Notes: generated from the sequence alone by a model not told the origin. 64,000 nt of DNA from Methanoculleus sediminis (GCF_001017125.1 NZ_JXOJ01000007.1:1-64000), one strand, 5' to 3'; numbered from the stretch's first letter, positions 54,646 to 63,714 are shown. Translations and numbers: made by a program.

Positions 54646-55646
54646 CTCCGCTTCTTCTTGATATTTTTCTTGAGCCGGTAGTAACTCAGCGGGTGGTTGA
54701 CCCGTTCGCAGTCCCTGTCCCGGTTGGCGCAGAGCCCGAACGTGCGCATGGTGGCGCACGACGGCGGGGTATACTCGGTGCCGCCCCGGCCGGAGATGTG
54801 CTCCACCTGGTACATCGTCATGTCCGGGTCGAAGTCGGGAGCCCGCGCGAACACGTCCGCTATCTGCGCGACGTTCATCCCGATGGTATGGAGGAACGAC
54901 GTGATGGCGAACCTGCCCATGTGCGTCAGGTTGGTCCCCGCGGTGATCGCCTGGATGAGCGCGGAAATACAGGGGGGGAACGCCTCCTCCCTGACCTCGC
55001 CGAACTGCTCGAGGACCTGCTGCTGCTGCAGCGCGGCAATCTCACCCGTCACCGGCGCGAGGCGTTCGCAGATGCCCGCCGGAACACGGAGCGGCAGCTG
55101 GTCGGCGATGATCGCCCGGATCCGTTCCCGGATGAGCTCGTCGATCTCGCCCGGTTCAAGGTTCACGCCCCCCTGCCGGACATCCCTGTTGACGAGCCGC
55201 CACCGCCTGTCGCGCAGGTGAGGAACCAGTTCGACATACCGGGTGACCGGCATTGCAGCCGCTCCGGTATCGATGCCGACGCTCCAGGCAACGAACCGCC
55301 GGATCTCCGGCTCTTCGGCCGCGAGGAAGAAGGATGCGCGTTCGGCCTCGTAGCGGGCAAGGCGGTCGACGAGCGACCGGTCGCCGACGCAGGAGACGAG
55401 CAATCGGGCGATGGCGTAACTCGCGATCTCGAGCTCGGGCTTGAGGTTCTGCGTATTTTCGTCCTGGAACTCCTTTTTGAACGTGAGCGCGGCAACCACC
55501 CGTTCCTTTGCCCGCTCGAGCGCCGCGTCGCCCGGGCTGCTTCCGAGGAACTCTTCGAGCGACTCCACGTGCCGGCGGGCCAGCTGCTGCGATTCTTTCA
55601 AAAAGGGATATTTGATGAGTTCTTTGCGATCGAGTACGATACCCAT
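54642..55646 (-). CDS. priL: DNA primase large subunit PriL
   Basis: Non-catalytic partner of the archaeal primase. The 334-residue protein has the conserved C-terminal iron-sulfur domain, with cysteines visible in FPPCISALIQA, SCATMRTFGLCANRDRDCERVNHPLSYY, matching the four ligands of the 4Fe-4S cluster. The ATG at 55646 overlaps the last base of the pcn stop (TGATG), so the clamp and primase subunit are translationally coupled. A TTG at 55649 is open but not needed. Confidence 0.93.
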   Translation of the reverse strand: MGIVLDRKELIKYPFLKESQQLARRHVESLEEFLGSSPGDAALERAKERVVAALTFKKEFQDENTQNLKPELEIASYAIARLLVSCVGDRSLVDRLARYEAERASFFLAAEEPEIRRFVAWSVGIDTGAAAMPVTRYVELVPHLRDRRWRLVNRDVRQGGVNLEPGEIDELIRERIRAIIADQLPLRVPAGICERLAPVTGEIAALQQQQVLEQFGEVREEAFPPCISALIQAITAGTNLTHMGRFAITSFLHTIGMNVAQIADVFARAPDFDPDMTMYQVEHISGRGGTEYTPPSCATMRTFGLCANRDRDCERVNHPLSYYRLKKNIKKKRS

Positions 55647-56389
55647 CAATCGGCCTCGATCCGAGGAGCAAGGAGATACTCGACGCGGCCGTTGCCGTCC
55701 GCAATGTCAAAGACAAACCTTACCGGGTGATCGATGCCGAGGTAGACCTCCACCTCGTCCGCGCGCGCCATGACCCGGCCCATGTCCTTTAAGTAATCGA
55801 TCGAGAAGAGCGAACGGGCCTGCACCGGGTTTAAGGCGACGAGTTCGTCCTCGCCGAGCGCGAGTTTGATGTGGTCGGTGTCTCCCTCCGCCTCCATGTA
55901 GAAGGTCATGGCATCGGGGTCGATCCCGAGCGCGATCTTGTCGGAGATGACGGCGGCGGCTTTGATGGCGTTGTTCAGCGCGTCGCCCGGGACGACCGCC
56001 TTGCCGGGGAGGTCGATTCCCGGCGGGTTCGGATCTTTCCGGATGGTGTTGACATCAAGGAGCGAGATGGAGTAGCGGTAGCCGCCGAAACTCAGTTCCA
56101 GTTTCCGCTCTTCGTCGAGCAGGGTCAACGTCAGTGCGTCGCCCTTCCCCATCATCCCGATGATGTTCTTCAGCTTTGCGATATCCAGACCCAGCTCCCC
56201 GACCGTCGCCGAGAACGAGTTGAACGCCGTGCTCTGGAGTTCCAGGGAGACCATGGCCACATTTGCGGTGTCGACGGAGCGTGTCCGGATCTGGTCCTCG
56301 GCTGTGTGCAGGCGGCACTCCGTCACCAGTGCGGCGATCGCGTCGATGGATTCCCGAAATATTTCTGCGTCAATCGTTGCCTTTAACAT
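55646..56389 (-). CDS. pcn: DNA polymerase sliding clamp (PCNA)
   Basis: Ring-shaped processivity factor for replication and repair. The 247-residue length is normal. Family marks: FRESIDAIAALVTECRLHTAEDQIRTRSVDTANVAMVSLEL, GELGLDIAKLKNIIGMMGKGDALTL and the C-terminal DEVEVYLGIDHPVRFVFDIADGNGRVEYLLAPRIEAD. A TATA element (TTATATACTT on the minus strand, about 56418-56427) lies some 30 bases before the ATG, suggesting a short leader. priL follows in the same unit. Confidence 0.97.
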   Translation of the reverse strand: MLKATIDAEIFRESIDAIAALVTECRLHTAEDQIRTRSVDTANVAMVSLELQSTAFNSFSATVGELGLDIAKLKNIIGMMGKGDALTLTLLDEERKLELSFGGYRYSISLLDVNTIRKDPNPPGIDLPGKAVVPGDALNNAIKAAAVISDKIALGIDPDAMTFYMEAEGDTDHIKLALGEDELVALNPVQARSLFSIDYLKDMGRVMARADEVEVYLGIDHPVRFVFDIADGNGRVEYLLAPRIEAD

Positions 56390-56601
56390 TGTGACCCCTT
56401 ATTAAACTCTCGTTGAAAGTATATAATCACCCTATTCATTATAGTGCTTTACGATCAAAATCGGCGGTAGACCTATGGCGGCGGTCGCGGCAGATGCCGA
56501 TCGCCCGGTACTCCGGAACCGTATCATTCATGTTTAACAGCATCGAATACTATACATAATCTTCTTGATTGTGCTGGAGGTCGGATCCGTCAGCCTCAAG
56601 C

Positions 56602-56617
56602 GGAGGGTAATCTCCCC
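56602..56617 (+). promoter_or_regulatory. Ribosome binding site inside a weak hairpin, rlmE leader
   Basis: GGAGG at 56602-56606 is the site for the ATG at 56618, with an unusually long spacer of eleven bases. GGAG (56602-56605) can pair with CTCC (56612-56615), which would mask it. The stem is only four base pairs and may be chance. Confidence 0.3.
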
Positions 56618-57229
56618 ATGGGTTCTCAATGGACTAAGGACAGCGTCTATCGAAAGGCGATGAAGGCGGGATACCGGGCACGTGCCGCCTACAAACTGCT
56701 GGAGATCCAGCAGAAGAACGGCATCATCAGGCCCGGCGACAATATCGTCGACCTCGGGGCGGCGCCGGGCAGCTGGCTGCAGGTGCTCCGCGACCTGACG
56801 GACGGCAGGGTCATCGGCGTGGATCTCAATCCCATCGCGCCCATGGAAGGCGTCACCACCATCGTCGGGGACTTCACCGACCCCCTCGTCCAGGAGCGCA
56901 TCCGCGAGGAGGCCGGCGGCGTCGTCAGCGTCGTGGTCTCCGACGCCTCGCCGAAACTCTCAGGCCAGAAGAGTTACGATCAGGCCCGTGCGATCGGGCT
57001 CGGCGAGGACGCACTGGTGTTTGCCTGCACGATCTTAAAACCCGGCGGCAACCTGGTGATAAAGTCGTTCCAGGGCGAGCTCTTCGGCGAACTGATTGCC
57101 GAAGCAAGGAAGCACTTCTACTCCGTCCGGGGCTACAGGACGAAGGCTTCACGGAAAGGGAGTGCCGAGACCTATATTATTGCAAAAAATTTCAAAGGAA
57201 CATGCGATGGTGTTGAAGGACCCCTATAA
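56618..57229 (+). CDS. rlmE: 23S rRNA (uridine-2'-O-) methyltransferase RlmE/FtsJ
   Basis: Methylates the 2'-O of a uridine in the 23S rRNA peptidyl-transferase region. The 203-residue protein has YRARAAYKLLEIQQKNGI with the first catalytic lysine, the SAM site IVDLGAAPGSWLQVL, catalytic aspartate in VVVSDASPKLSG and lysine in LVIKSFQGE with the final glutamate in the C-terminal region, completing the K-D-K-E tetrad. TATA TATACATAAT lies near 56551. moaA starts inside its last 23 bases. Confidence 0.94.
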   Translation: MGSQWTKDSVYRKAMKAGYRARAAYKLLEIQQKNGIIRPGDNIVDLGAAPGSWLQVLRDLTDGRVIGVDLNPIAPMEGVTTIVGDFTDPLVQERIREEAGGVVSVVVSDASPKLSGQKSYDQARAIGLGEDALVFACTILKPGGNLVIKSFQGELFGELIAEARKHFYSVRGYRTKASRKGSAETYIIAKNFKGTCDGVEGPL

Positions 57230-58085
57230 CCGGACCGTAACCAACCTCAGGATCAGCCTGACCTCCCGGTGCAACCTGCGGTGCATCTACTGCCACGCCG
57301 AGGGCGAGGTGAACCCGGAGGAGCAGATGAGCGCCGGGGATATCGCCGAGCTGATGCGGGTGGGCGTGCAGTTCGGTATCAGGAGCATCAAGTTCACCGG
57401 CGGGGAGCCGCTGCTCCGCCGCGACCTCGTCGAGATCATCCGCTCGGTGCCGCCGGGAGTGGAGTCGTCCCTTACGACGAACGGGACGCTGCTCGCGGCG
57501 AAGGCCGCGGAGCTCAAAGAGGCCGGGCTTGCCCGGGTGAACGTCAGCCTCGATACGCTTCGCCCCGAGCGTTACCGCGAGATCACGGGCAAAGACTGCC
57601 TCGCGGACGTTCTTAAGGGGATCGACGCGGCGATCGAGGTGGGGCTGACCCCGGTCAAGCTCAACATGGTGCTCCTCGACGGCATCAACGAGGACGAACT
57701 CGACGACTTCATGGCGTTCGTCCGGAGCAAGCAGGACGTCATTCTGCAGGTCATCGAGCTGATGGAGTTCAACGAGTGCAAGTTCCACGGGGACGTGGAC
57801 AGTGTCGAGCAGGACCTGAACGACCGGGCGAAACGGGTCGTCACCCGCCGGATGCACCACCGCAAGAAGTACTGCCTCGACGGCGCCGAGGTCGAGGTGG
57901 TCCGCCCGCTCCACAACACGGAGTTCTGCGCATTCTGCAACCGCCTGCGCGTGACCTCGGACGGGAAACTCAAGCCCTGCCTTCTCAGGAGCGACAACCT
58001 GGTCGATATCCGGGGCAAGCACGGCAAGGAACTCGAAGACGCCTTCCGCGAAGCCGTCGGCAGGCGGAAGCCGTTCTTTGTTTAA
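57207..58085 (+). CDS. moaA: GTP 3',8-cyclase MoaA-like radical SAM enzyme
   Basis: First step of molybdopterin synthesis. The 292-residue protein has the N-terminal motif LTSRCNLRCIYCHAEG (CxxxCxxC), FTGGEPLLRRDLVEII, NVSLDTLRPERYREITG, and the C-terminal second cluster FCAFCNRLRVTSDGKLKPCLL. Motif order and length fit archaeal MoaA. It lacks a terminal Gly-Gly, which bacterial MoaA depends on, so the name is provisional at that point. ATG at 57207, preceded by AAAGGA; overlaps rlmE by 23 bases. Confidence 0.85.
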   Translation: MVLKDPYNRTVTNLRISLTSRCNLRCIYCHAEGEVNPEEQMSAGDIAELMRVGVQFGIRSIKFTGGEPLLRRDLVEIIRSVPPGVESSLTTNGTLLAAKAAELKEAGLARVNVSLDTLRPERYREITGKDCLADVLKGIDAAIEVGLTPVKLNMVLLDGINEDELDDFMAFVRSKQDVILQVIELMEFNECKFHGDVDSVEQDLNDRAKRVVTRRMHHRKKYCLDGAEVEVVRPLHNTEFCAFCNRLRVTSDGKLKPCLLRSDNLVDIRGKHGKELEDAFREAVGRRKPFFV

Positions 58086-58380
58086 AGCGATGTTCAGCCC
58101 GCAGGGCTGAACGGAGCTTGAGAAAATTGCGCAGCAATTTTCGATGGCGACGCGTGCCCCGTTAGGGTGTGACGGACGGAACGTCCGGAGCATGAGCACC
58201 ATCAGGTGCGAAAGCAGGCGGAGTTTGAGAAAACGCGAAGCGTTTTCGAGCAGCGACGTTCCGATAGGAACGGAGTTTGAGCACCGAAGGTGCGAAGGCG
58301 ATGTTCGGCCCTCTCGAACACCGGCCCTCCGGCCCGTCGCTACCCGAAGGCCATCGGCCATCTCATGCTTCGGTTCTAAC
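58086..58380 (+). repeat. Large hairpin-module array
   Basis: Perfect hairpins in order: GTTCAGCCC/GGGCTGAAC with loop GCA (58092-58112); GAAAATTGC/GCAATTTTC with loop GCA (58122-58142); GGACG/CGTCC with loop GAA (58174-58186); GCACC/GGTGC with loop ATCA (58196-58209); GAAAACGC/GCGTTTTC with loop GAA (58229-58247); CGTTCC/GGAACG with loop GATA (58257-58272); GCACC/GGTGC with loop GAA (58281-58293). Linkers GGAGCTTGA, GGAGCATGA, GGAGTTTGA and GCGAC recur. GGCC-rich reverse-oriented modules follow to about 58380; the last 90 bases of the gap hold only the promoter region of the next gene. Confidence 0.75.
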
Positions 58381-58467
58381 GAACCAGAGCCCGTCAGCGC
58401 CCCGTATCACCGCCACTGTTGTGCGGAAGCAATACTTTTTGTACCACTCTCCCCAATAGGAGAGAGT

Positions 58468-58977
58468 ATGCTGGAAATGAACGAGTACGTCCGCGTCATG
58501 CAGAAAATGTACAGCAAATCGCTGATCCTGGAGAGCCCCGCCGAGTTCCACCCGGTCCTGCACTTCTACTTCACCGACGCCCTCGCCCACATCGACTACA
58601 CGCTCAGCACCCTGGCCTACAACTACATGTCGCCACGGAACATCATGAGCATGGAGTATATGCGGTGGCGCCTGGACGAAGAGAAGGTCGGCGACCGGGC
58701 ACACTTCCCCGGGTTCGTCAACTGGCTCAAGGAGGAGCAGCCGGAGAAGTACGAGGAACTCCCGATGCTCTGGTCCGGCGTCTACGACGACGACGACCCC
58801 GCCCAATACCGGAGTTTCCGGATCGTGCTCAACCCCGACGATAAGAAAGCGATTCCGGCCGATTACCTCTCGACGTTCATCGACGAGTTCTTTGATGCGA
58901 AGTTCATCAAACAGCTCTATAAGACCTCGTCGCTCGCCCGGCTCTTCGACGAGTACGTCCGGAGCAGATCGGCATAA
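58468..58977 (+). CDS. Conserved hypothetical protein, 169 aa
   Basis: A soluble 169-residue protein, helical at both ends, with a tryptophan- and aspartate-rich middle (MRWRLDEEKVGDRAHFPGFVNWLKEEQPEKYEELPMLWSGVYDDDDPAQYRSFRIVLNPDDKKAIPADYLSTFIDEFFDAKF). No recognised family. AGGAGAG at 58459-58464 supports the ATG at 58468. It begins 13 bp before the M20 peptidase gene and is probably co-transcribed with it. Confidence 0.7.
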   Translation: MLEMNEYVRVMQKMYSKSLILESPAEFHPVLHFYFTDALAHIDYTLSTLAYNYMSPRNIMSMEYMRWRLDEEKVGDRAHFPGFVNWLKEEQPEKYEELPMLWSGVYDDDDPAQYRSFRIVLNPDDKKAIPADYLSTFIDEFFDAKFIKQLYKTSSLARLFDEYVRSRSA

Positions 58978-58989
58978 GAGGACCACTCT

Positions 58990-60156
58990 ATGGATGTTGC
59001 TCGACTCGCTTCCTCGCTCATCCGGATCAGGAGCGAGAACCCCCCGGGGAGCACGGCGGATGTCGTCGCGTTCATCGGGGAGTTCTTCGATGCGCTCGGG
59101 GTGAAGAACCGTATTATCTCGCATCCCGGCGGCCGGGACAACCTGGTCACGACCGGGGCCGGTTCCCGGCTCCTCCTCTGCGGCCACGTCGACGTGGTCC
59201 CCGCCATCCCCGACGACTGGACGCACGATCCCCATAGCGGGGAGGTTGCCGGCGGTTACGTCTGGGGAAGAGGGGCCACCGATATGAAAGGAGGATGCGC
59301 CGCCCTCCTTATCGCCTACCGCGACCTCATCGAGAGCGGGGTGGAGCCGGAGGTCCAGTTCGCCTTCGTCTGCGACGAGGAGACCGGCGGGGAGTACGGG
59401 ATCCGGTCGCTGCTCGCGCAGGGTCTGCTCGAGCCCCGCGAATGCCTGATCGCCGAACCGACGCCGGAGACCAGCCCGGCGATCGGGCAGAAAGGCCTCT
59501 ACCGGGTCGACCTCTCCTTCCGCGGCAGTCCGGGCCACAGTTCCCTCTACCCTCTGGTGGGGAAGAGCGCCGTCATGGCGGCGTTCGATCTCGTCGGCTA
59601 CCTGCGGGAGGTTCACGCCCGCCCGTTCCCTCCCGGCAGGGACCTGCAGCCGCTCGTCAACCAGTCGGCCCGGGTCTTCCGCGACATCTTCGGCATCGAG
59701 GGAGGGGACGAGATCCTGACCCGGGTGATGTTCAATCCCGGACGCATCGAGGGCGGCGAGAAGGCGAACATCGTGGCGGAGCAGTGCCGGATGGAGCTCG
59801 ATATCCGGGTGCCGTGGGGCTGCTCCCTCGACGATCTCAGAAAGGGCATCGCCGAGCACGCACCGGATGCCGTCATACGCGAGACGGATGTGGCCGAACC
59901 GACCCTGACGCCTCCGGACGCCCGCGTCGTCCGGACGGTCTCTCGCGAGGTGGAGCGGGTCTACGGGACGGTGACGCCGTTCCTCCAGTGGGCTGCAAGC
60001 GACGCGAAGTACCTCCGCGACGAGGGGTTCGACGTCGTGGAGTACGGACCGGGGGAGATCCCGACGCTGCACGCGGTGGACGAGCGGATCGGCGTGGAGC
60101 AGCTCGAGCGAGCGGTGGATATCTATCGCGGGGTTATCCGGGCGTACTCCCGGTAG
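58990..60156 (+). CDS. M20-family deacylase/peptidase (ArgE/DapE-like)
   Basis: A 388-residue zinc hydrolase of the M20 family. The motifs LLLCGHVDVVPA (first ligand pair), GRGATDMKGGCAALL and FVCDEETGGEYGI (catalytic glutamate), then FRGSPGHSSLYP at the dimerisation domain and a final histidine ligand in GEIPTLHAVDERIGVEQ, are all present. Substrate could be N-acetylornithine, N-succinyl-diaminopimelate or a dipeptide. In this genome the latter two would fit the lysine genes elsewhere in the window, but this is inference. Confidence 0.88.
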   Translation: MDVARLASSLIRIRSENPPGSTADVVAFIGEFFDALGVKNRIISHPGGRDNLVTTGAGSRLLLCGHVDVVPAIPDDWTHDPHSGEVAGGYVWGRGATDMKGGCAALLIAYRDLIESGVEPEVQFAFVCDEETGGEYGIRSLLAQGLLEPRECLIAEPTPETSPAIGQKGLYRVDLSFRGSPGHSSLYPLVGKSAVMAAFDLVGYLREVHARPFPPGRDLQPLVNQSARVFRDIFGIEGGDEILTRVMFNPGRIEGGEKANIVAEQCRMELDIRVPWGCSLDDLRKGIAEHAPDAVIRETDVAEPTLTPPDARVVRTVSREVERVYGTVTPFLQWAASDAKYLRDEGFDVVEYGPGEIPTLHAVDERIGVEQLERAVDIYRGVIRAYSR

Positions 60157-60210
60157 CCGTCAACTACAATCCGCTTTTTTTCCGGTTCAAACTGACCGGC
60201 GCCCGTCTCA

Positions 60211-61326
60211 TCATGCTTTCGTCCACGTGTAGTGCCTGTTCACCATATAGTTCCAGGCAAACGCGGTGAAGACCCCTGCAAGGTTCGCGACGAGGTAGTA
60301 GACCCCGGCGACGTCCGTAAGGAGGTAGAGAGCGGCCATGTTGATGACGAGCCCGCCCATCGAGACCGCCTGAAACGATCCGAACCGCGAAACCTTCCGC
60401 TTGAACTTCAGGAATTCTATCGACCGAAACGTCCAGACATCGTTCAAGACGAAGTTGTTGACGATCGAGAGTTCGATCGCGATTACCGCCGAGACGAGAT
60501 AGTAGAGGCCGGCAATCTCGGTCAGGGCGTAGAGGAGCCCCATGTTGACGAAGATGCCGGAGAGCCCGACAAGCCCGAACCGGACGACCTTTTTCCACTC
60601 GGCCCATACCGGTCCTGTCCGGCGCGTGACGGAGAACCGGACGATCCCGCCGCATTGCCGGAGGTAATCGACCATCGTGCCGGCCCGGAGTTTGCTCGCC
60701 CCCTCCTCCCGGTCTTTGAAGACGAACGGTATCTCGACAACCGTTCGCCAGCGGCCTTTGCCGAGAATCTCCGTCAGGATCTTGTAGCCCCGCGGCGCGA
60801 GCGGGGCGCCGTCTACGACCTCGCGCCCCACGGCAAAGAACCCGCTCACGGGATCGGTGATCTCGGGGAAGAGAATGCGGCCGAACGCGGTTGCCCCGAG
60901 TGATATGATCCTCCGCTTGAGCGGCCACGCCTCGATATCGCCGCCCTTCGTGTACCTGCTCCCGACGGCGATGTCCGCGCCGCCCCGTATCGCCTCGTAG
61001 AACCGGGGGATGAGATCGGGAGGGTGCGAGAAGTCGGCGTCGATGACCTGCAGGATATCCGAGCGCGCCGACCGGAATCCCTCGACGACCGACTGCGAGA
61101 GGCCGTGATCCTCCCTCCGCACGATCAGGCGCACGTTCTCCTGCCGGCCGGAGATCTCCCGGACGATCGGGATCGTGCGGTCCTTCGAGTCGTCGTCCAC
61201 CACCAGGATCTCGCCGCGGATGCCGTTTTGCGTCAGAACCCCGTCGACCGCATCGATGATCGCGGCGATGTTCTCCTCCTCGTTGAAGGTCGGGATGATC
61301 ACCGAGAGATCACAGGGTTCGGCCAT
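60211..61326 (-). CDS. Polyprenol-phosphate glycosyltransferase fused to GtrA-type membrane domain
   Basis: A 371-residue protein. Residues 1-215 are a GT2 dolichol-phosphate sugar synthase (LSVIIPTFNEEENIAAIIDAV, LVVDDDSKDRTIPIVREI, LQVIDADFSHPPDLIPRFYEAI, FKDREEGASKLRAG). Residues about 235-371 are a four-span GtrA-like domain (VRFGLVGLSGIFVNMGLLYALTEI, FVLNDVWTFRS, AWNYMVNRHYTWTKA). Such fusions make lipid-linked sugars and flip them for surface glycosylation. The next gene upstream is a GT39-type transferase that would use the lipid-linked sugar. Confidence 0.9.
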   Translation of the reverse strand: MAEPCDLSVIIPTFNEEENIAAIIDAVDGVLTQNGIRGEILVVDDDSKDRTIPIVREISGRQENVRLIVRREDHGLSQSVVEGFRSARSDILQVIDADFSHPPDLIPRFYEAIRGGADIAVGSRYTKGGDIEAWPLKRRIISLGATAFGRILFPEITDPVSGFFAVGREVVDGAPLAPRGYKILTEILGKGRWRTVVEIPFVFKDREEGASKLRAGTMVDYLRQCGGIVRFSVTRRTGPVWAEWKKVVRFGLVGLSGIFVNMGLLYALTEIAGLYYLVSAVIAIELSIVNNFVLNDVWTFRSIEFLKFKRKVSRFGSFQAVSMGGLVINMAALYLLTDVAGVYYLVANLAGVFTAFAWNYMVNRHYTWTKA

Positions 61327-61338
61327 TGTCCTTTTCCT

Positions 61339-62838
61339 TTAGGCAGACCTGAAGAGCTTGATCCCCGTTTGCTGCCCGACAAACTGCGCGTTCTCACCAA
61401 GCCAGTCCAGTGCATCCTCGCCGGGGTTCGCTGCAAAGATATCGCCGGTCACGACGTAGAACGCGCGCCGATCCGGGTACCGACCGCGGATAGCCTCAAG
61501 GTCGCCCCCGGTCGTCGCCGCGAGTTCGATGGTCCCGTCGGTCGTGTTACTGTAGTAGTAGTCGAGCGGAAGCGCCGTGTAGGACGGCAGCACGACGACG
61601 AGATCTCCTTCTCCGGTCATCCCGCCGAGTTCCGCGGAGAAACCCCGCCAGTCGTTCTTCTGCGGTGTCGTGTAGTAGGTGGAGAGAAACGGGGCGCTGA
61701 CGAGGATTGCCGCCGCGATGAAGAGAGCGACCGCCCACCTCTCCCGCACGAGGGCACGGAGCGCGGGATACGCCGACGCGATTCCGATGAAGTAGACCGG
61801 GAGGAGGTAGATGAGGTAGCGCGGGATCATCGGCATCCGTGAGGAGAGGACGAGGCTCGCCGCCAGCGGGATGATCATCACGAAGACGAGGAGGAGCCCA
61901 CCGCTCCTGTCCTCGTGCCAGGTATGGGCGACGCCGAGCAGGAAGAGGAGGAGGAAGGCAACCAGGACGGCGATGCTGTGTCCCGACGCCTCGATAAGGG
62001 TCACGTAGACGACGTCAAGCCCCTGCATGCCGAACGTCGGGGCGGATGATGTTCTCACCCGGAAGAGGCCGAACGTGACGATGAGCAGGGGGAGGGCGGC
62101 GACGACGAAGGCAGCGAGCCCGAGAGCAGGACCCCTCGCGTTCCTGGCGTCTTTTCGGATCCCTCCGGCGCGGACGACCAGGGCGTGGAGGACGAGGACG
62201 GCGACCGGCACGATGGCGTAGAAGTGCATCCAGAAGGCGACGGCGGAGAAGATCCCGAAGAGGATCCAGGAACGGGTCTCGTTCGATCTGTTCGCCCGCA
62301 CGTAGAAGAGCAGGGCGAGGGAGAAGAAGAAGAGCATGGGGGCGTACGCCCGGGCCTCCTGGGAGTAAAATATGTGAAAGGGCGAGAACGCGAGGAGGGC
62401 GGCGGCGATGAGCCCGACGTTTCTGTCCTTAAACCCGGACCCGATGAGATACACGACGGGGATCGTCAGGACGCCGAGGAGCGCGGGGAGAAACCGGAGC
62501 ACGAGCTCGCTCTCCCCGAAGACGAGCATTCCGTGCTCCAGCCAGTAGAAGAGCGGCGGATTGAACTCTCCGCCGGCCGTGCTCTCCCAGATGCCGGCAA
62601 GCGACTGCCGGGCAAACGAGAGGGTCGCGGCCTCGTCGAGCCAGAGCGAGTTTCCGCCGAGGTTGTAGAACCGGAGGAGGGCGCCGATGGCGGCGAGGCC
62701 CAGGAGGACCCAGGACGCCGTGCCGTTTTCCGGAGTGCCACGCCGGGTTTTTGCGCTCTCGCATGGGTCGCTCGCGTCGCCCGGAATAGACGTCCCGGTG
62801 TCTCTGTGCTGTATCTTATGTCTCTTCGGCACCGTCAT
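61339..62838 (-). CDS. GT39/ArnT-like membrane glycosyltransferase
   Basis: A 499-residue polytopic protein (about ten to twelve membrane spans) of the protein-mannosyltransferase/ArnT group. After the first span the catalytic loop reads NSLWLDEAATLSFARQSLAGIWE, followed by EFNPPLFYWLEHGMLVFGESELVLRFLPALLG and YSQEARAYAPMLFFF. The family moves sugars from polyprenyl phosphate to proteins or lipids outside the membrane. I start at the ATG at 62838 rather than 62946, which adds a polar stretch. It ends 12 bp from the polyprenol-phosphate glycosyltransferase gene, so the two likely act in one pathway. Confidence 0.88.
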   Translation of the reverse strand: MTVPKRHKIQHRDTGTSIPGDASDPCESAKTRRGTPENGTASWVLLGLAAIGALLRFYNLGGNSLWLDEAATLSFARQSLAGIWESTAGGEFNPPLFYWLEHGMLVFGESELVLRFLPALLGVLTIPVVYLIGSGFKDRNVGLIAAALLAFSPFHIFYSQEARAYAPMLFFFSLALLFYVRANRSNETRSWILFGIFSAVAFWMHFYAIVPVAVLVLHALVVRAGGIRKDARNARGPALGLAAFVVAALPLLIVTFGLFRVRTSSAPTFGMQGLDVVYVTLIEASGHSIAVLVAFLLLFLLGVAHTWHEDRSGGLLLVFVMIIPLAASLVLSSRMPMIPRYLIYLLPVYFIGIASAYPALRALVRERWAVALFIAAAILVSAPFLSTYYTTPQKNDWRGFSAELGGMTGEGDLVVVLPSYTALPLDYYYSNTTDGTIELAATTGGDLEAIRGRYPDRRAFYVVTGDIFAANPGEDALDWLGENAQFVGQQTGIKLFRSA

Positions 62839-63084
62839 CAGCCGAGCGATAGAGATACGAGTGTCCAATAAAAAGATTCCCCCGCCGGAAGTGCACGACC
62901 GGCTTCTCACGGGAATGTCGGCGGCTCTCCTGTTCCGCTCCGGCAATGCACCGTCAGAGATCGTGTCGCCAGGACAGGCCGGCTTCCAACGACATTTTCT
63001 GCCGGTTAATAACTATCGAATAAAATGTTTCTTCCGATATTCAAGAGTAAAAACATAAATATCCCTCTGCATAATCCCTCTACG

Positions 63085-63714
63085 ATGAGCAAGGTGTATA
63101 AATCGCTCTTTGTAGTTGCGGTGATGATCCTGGTCCTCGCGTCCGCCGGGTGCGCGGAGATGCCGGCGGCTAACGATCCGGGCTGGTCCGGAGGCCTTTC
63201 GCCGGAAGAGCAGGGCGGAGAGGACGACCCCGGATACCTGACCCCGGCAACCCCGTATCCGACTGCAACGAACAGTATGGCCGGCCCCACGCTCAGCAAG
63301 CCGACGGAGGTTCCGCCGACGCCGGACCCCTACGTGACGCTCTTCAACAAAACGATAGAGTTCAGTCCCGCTCACCTGAGGGAAGCCTACTCCTTCAACC
63401 TGACCGCGCCCCCGCTCATCATCGACTTCGACGTGGAGCCGAAGATGGTCACGCGGGAGAAACATACCACGAGCGATTACGGCAGCAAAAAGGATGTGGT
63501 CGTCAAGCAGACCTATCCGAGCGAGGACTCGTGGTTTGCGGTGACCGTCAGGGAACGTGAATCCGGCGAGATCGTGGCCGAGGACGGGTTCGGGAAGCGT
63601 TTCGGTACGGCTACCGATAAGCGGATGTACCTCGGCAAGTTCGGGGACTACCTGATCGAGCTCTCCGGAAACGAGGCAAAGGTGCATATAAAGATGCGCG
63701 CGGGAGGCATTTAG
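63085..63714 (+). CDS. Lipoprotein, unknown function
   Basis: A 209-residue lipoprotein: hydrophobic signal (SLFVVAVMILVLASAGC) with a lipobox ASAGC, a Pro/Thr-rich linker, then a beta-rich domain (EVPPTPDPYVTLFNKTIEFSPAHLREAYSFNLTAPPLIIDFDVEPKM, SWFAVTVRERESGEIVAEDGFGKRFGTATDKRMYLGKFGDYLIELSG). Related small lipoproteins occur in methanogens without assigned function. ATG at 63085 chosen; a longer frame from 63025 includes leader sequence. TATA-like ATAAATATCC lies about 30 bases upstream. Confidence 0.8.
   Translation: MSKVYKSLFVVAVMILVLASAGCAEMPAANDPGWSGGLSPEEQGGEDDPGYLTPATPYPTATNSMAGPTLSKPTEVPPTPDPYVTLFNKTIEFSPAHLREAYSFNLTAPPLIIDFDVEPKMVTREKHTTSDYGSKKDVVVKQTYPSEDSWFAVTVRERESGEIVAEDGFGKRFGTATDKRMYLGKFGDYLIELSGNEAKVHIKMRAGGI

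Noticed and set aside
58086-58345. CRISPR array
   Set aside because: Units are variable hairpins joined by short constant linkers; there are no direct repeats of 24-40 bp with equal-length unique spacers, and no cas genes.
58363-60072. Minus-strand frame of 569 codons
   Set aside because: Antisense to the 169-residue protein and the M20 peptidase, whose catalytic motifs are on the plus strand; no domain is seen on the minus strand.
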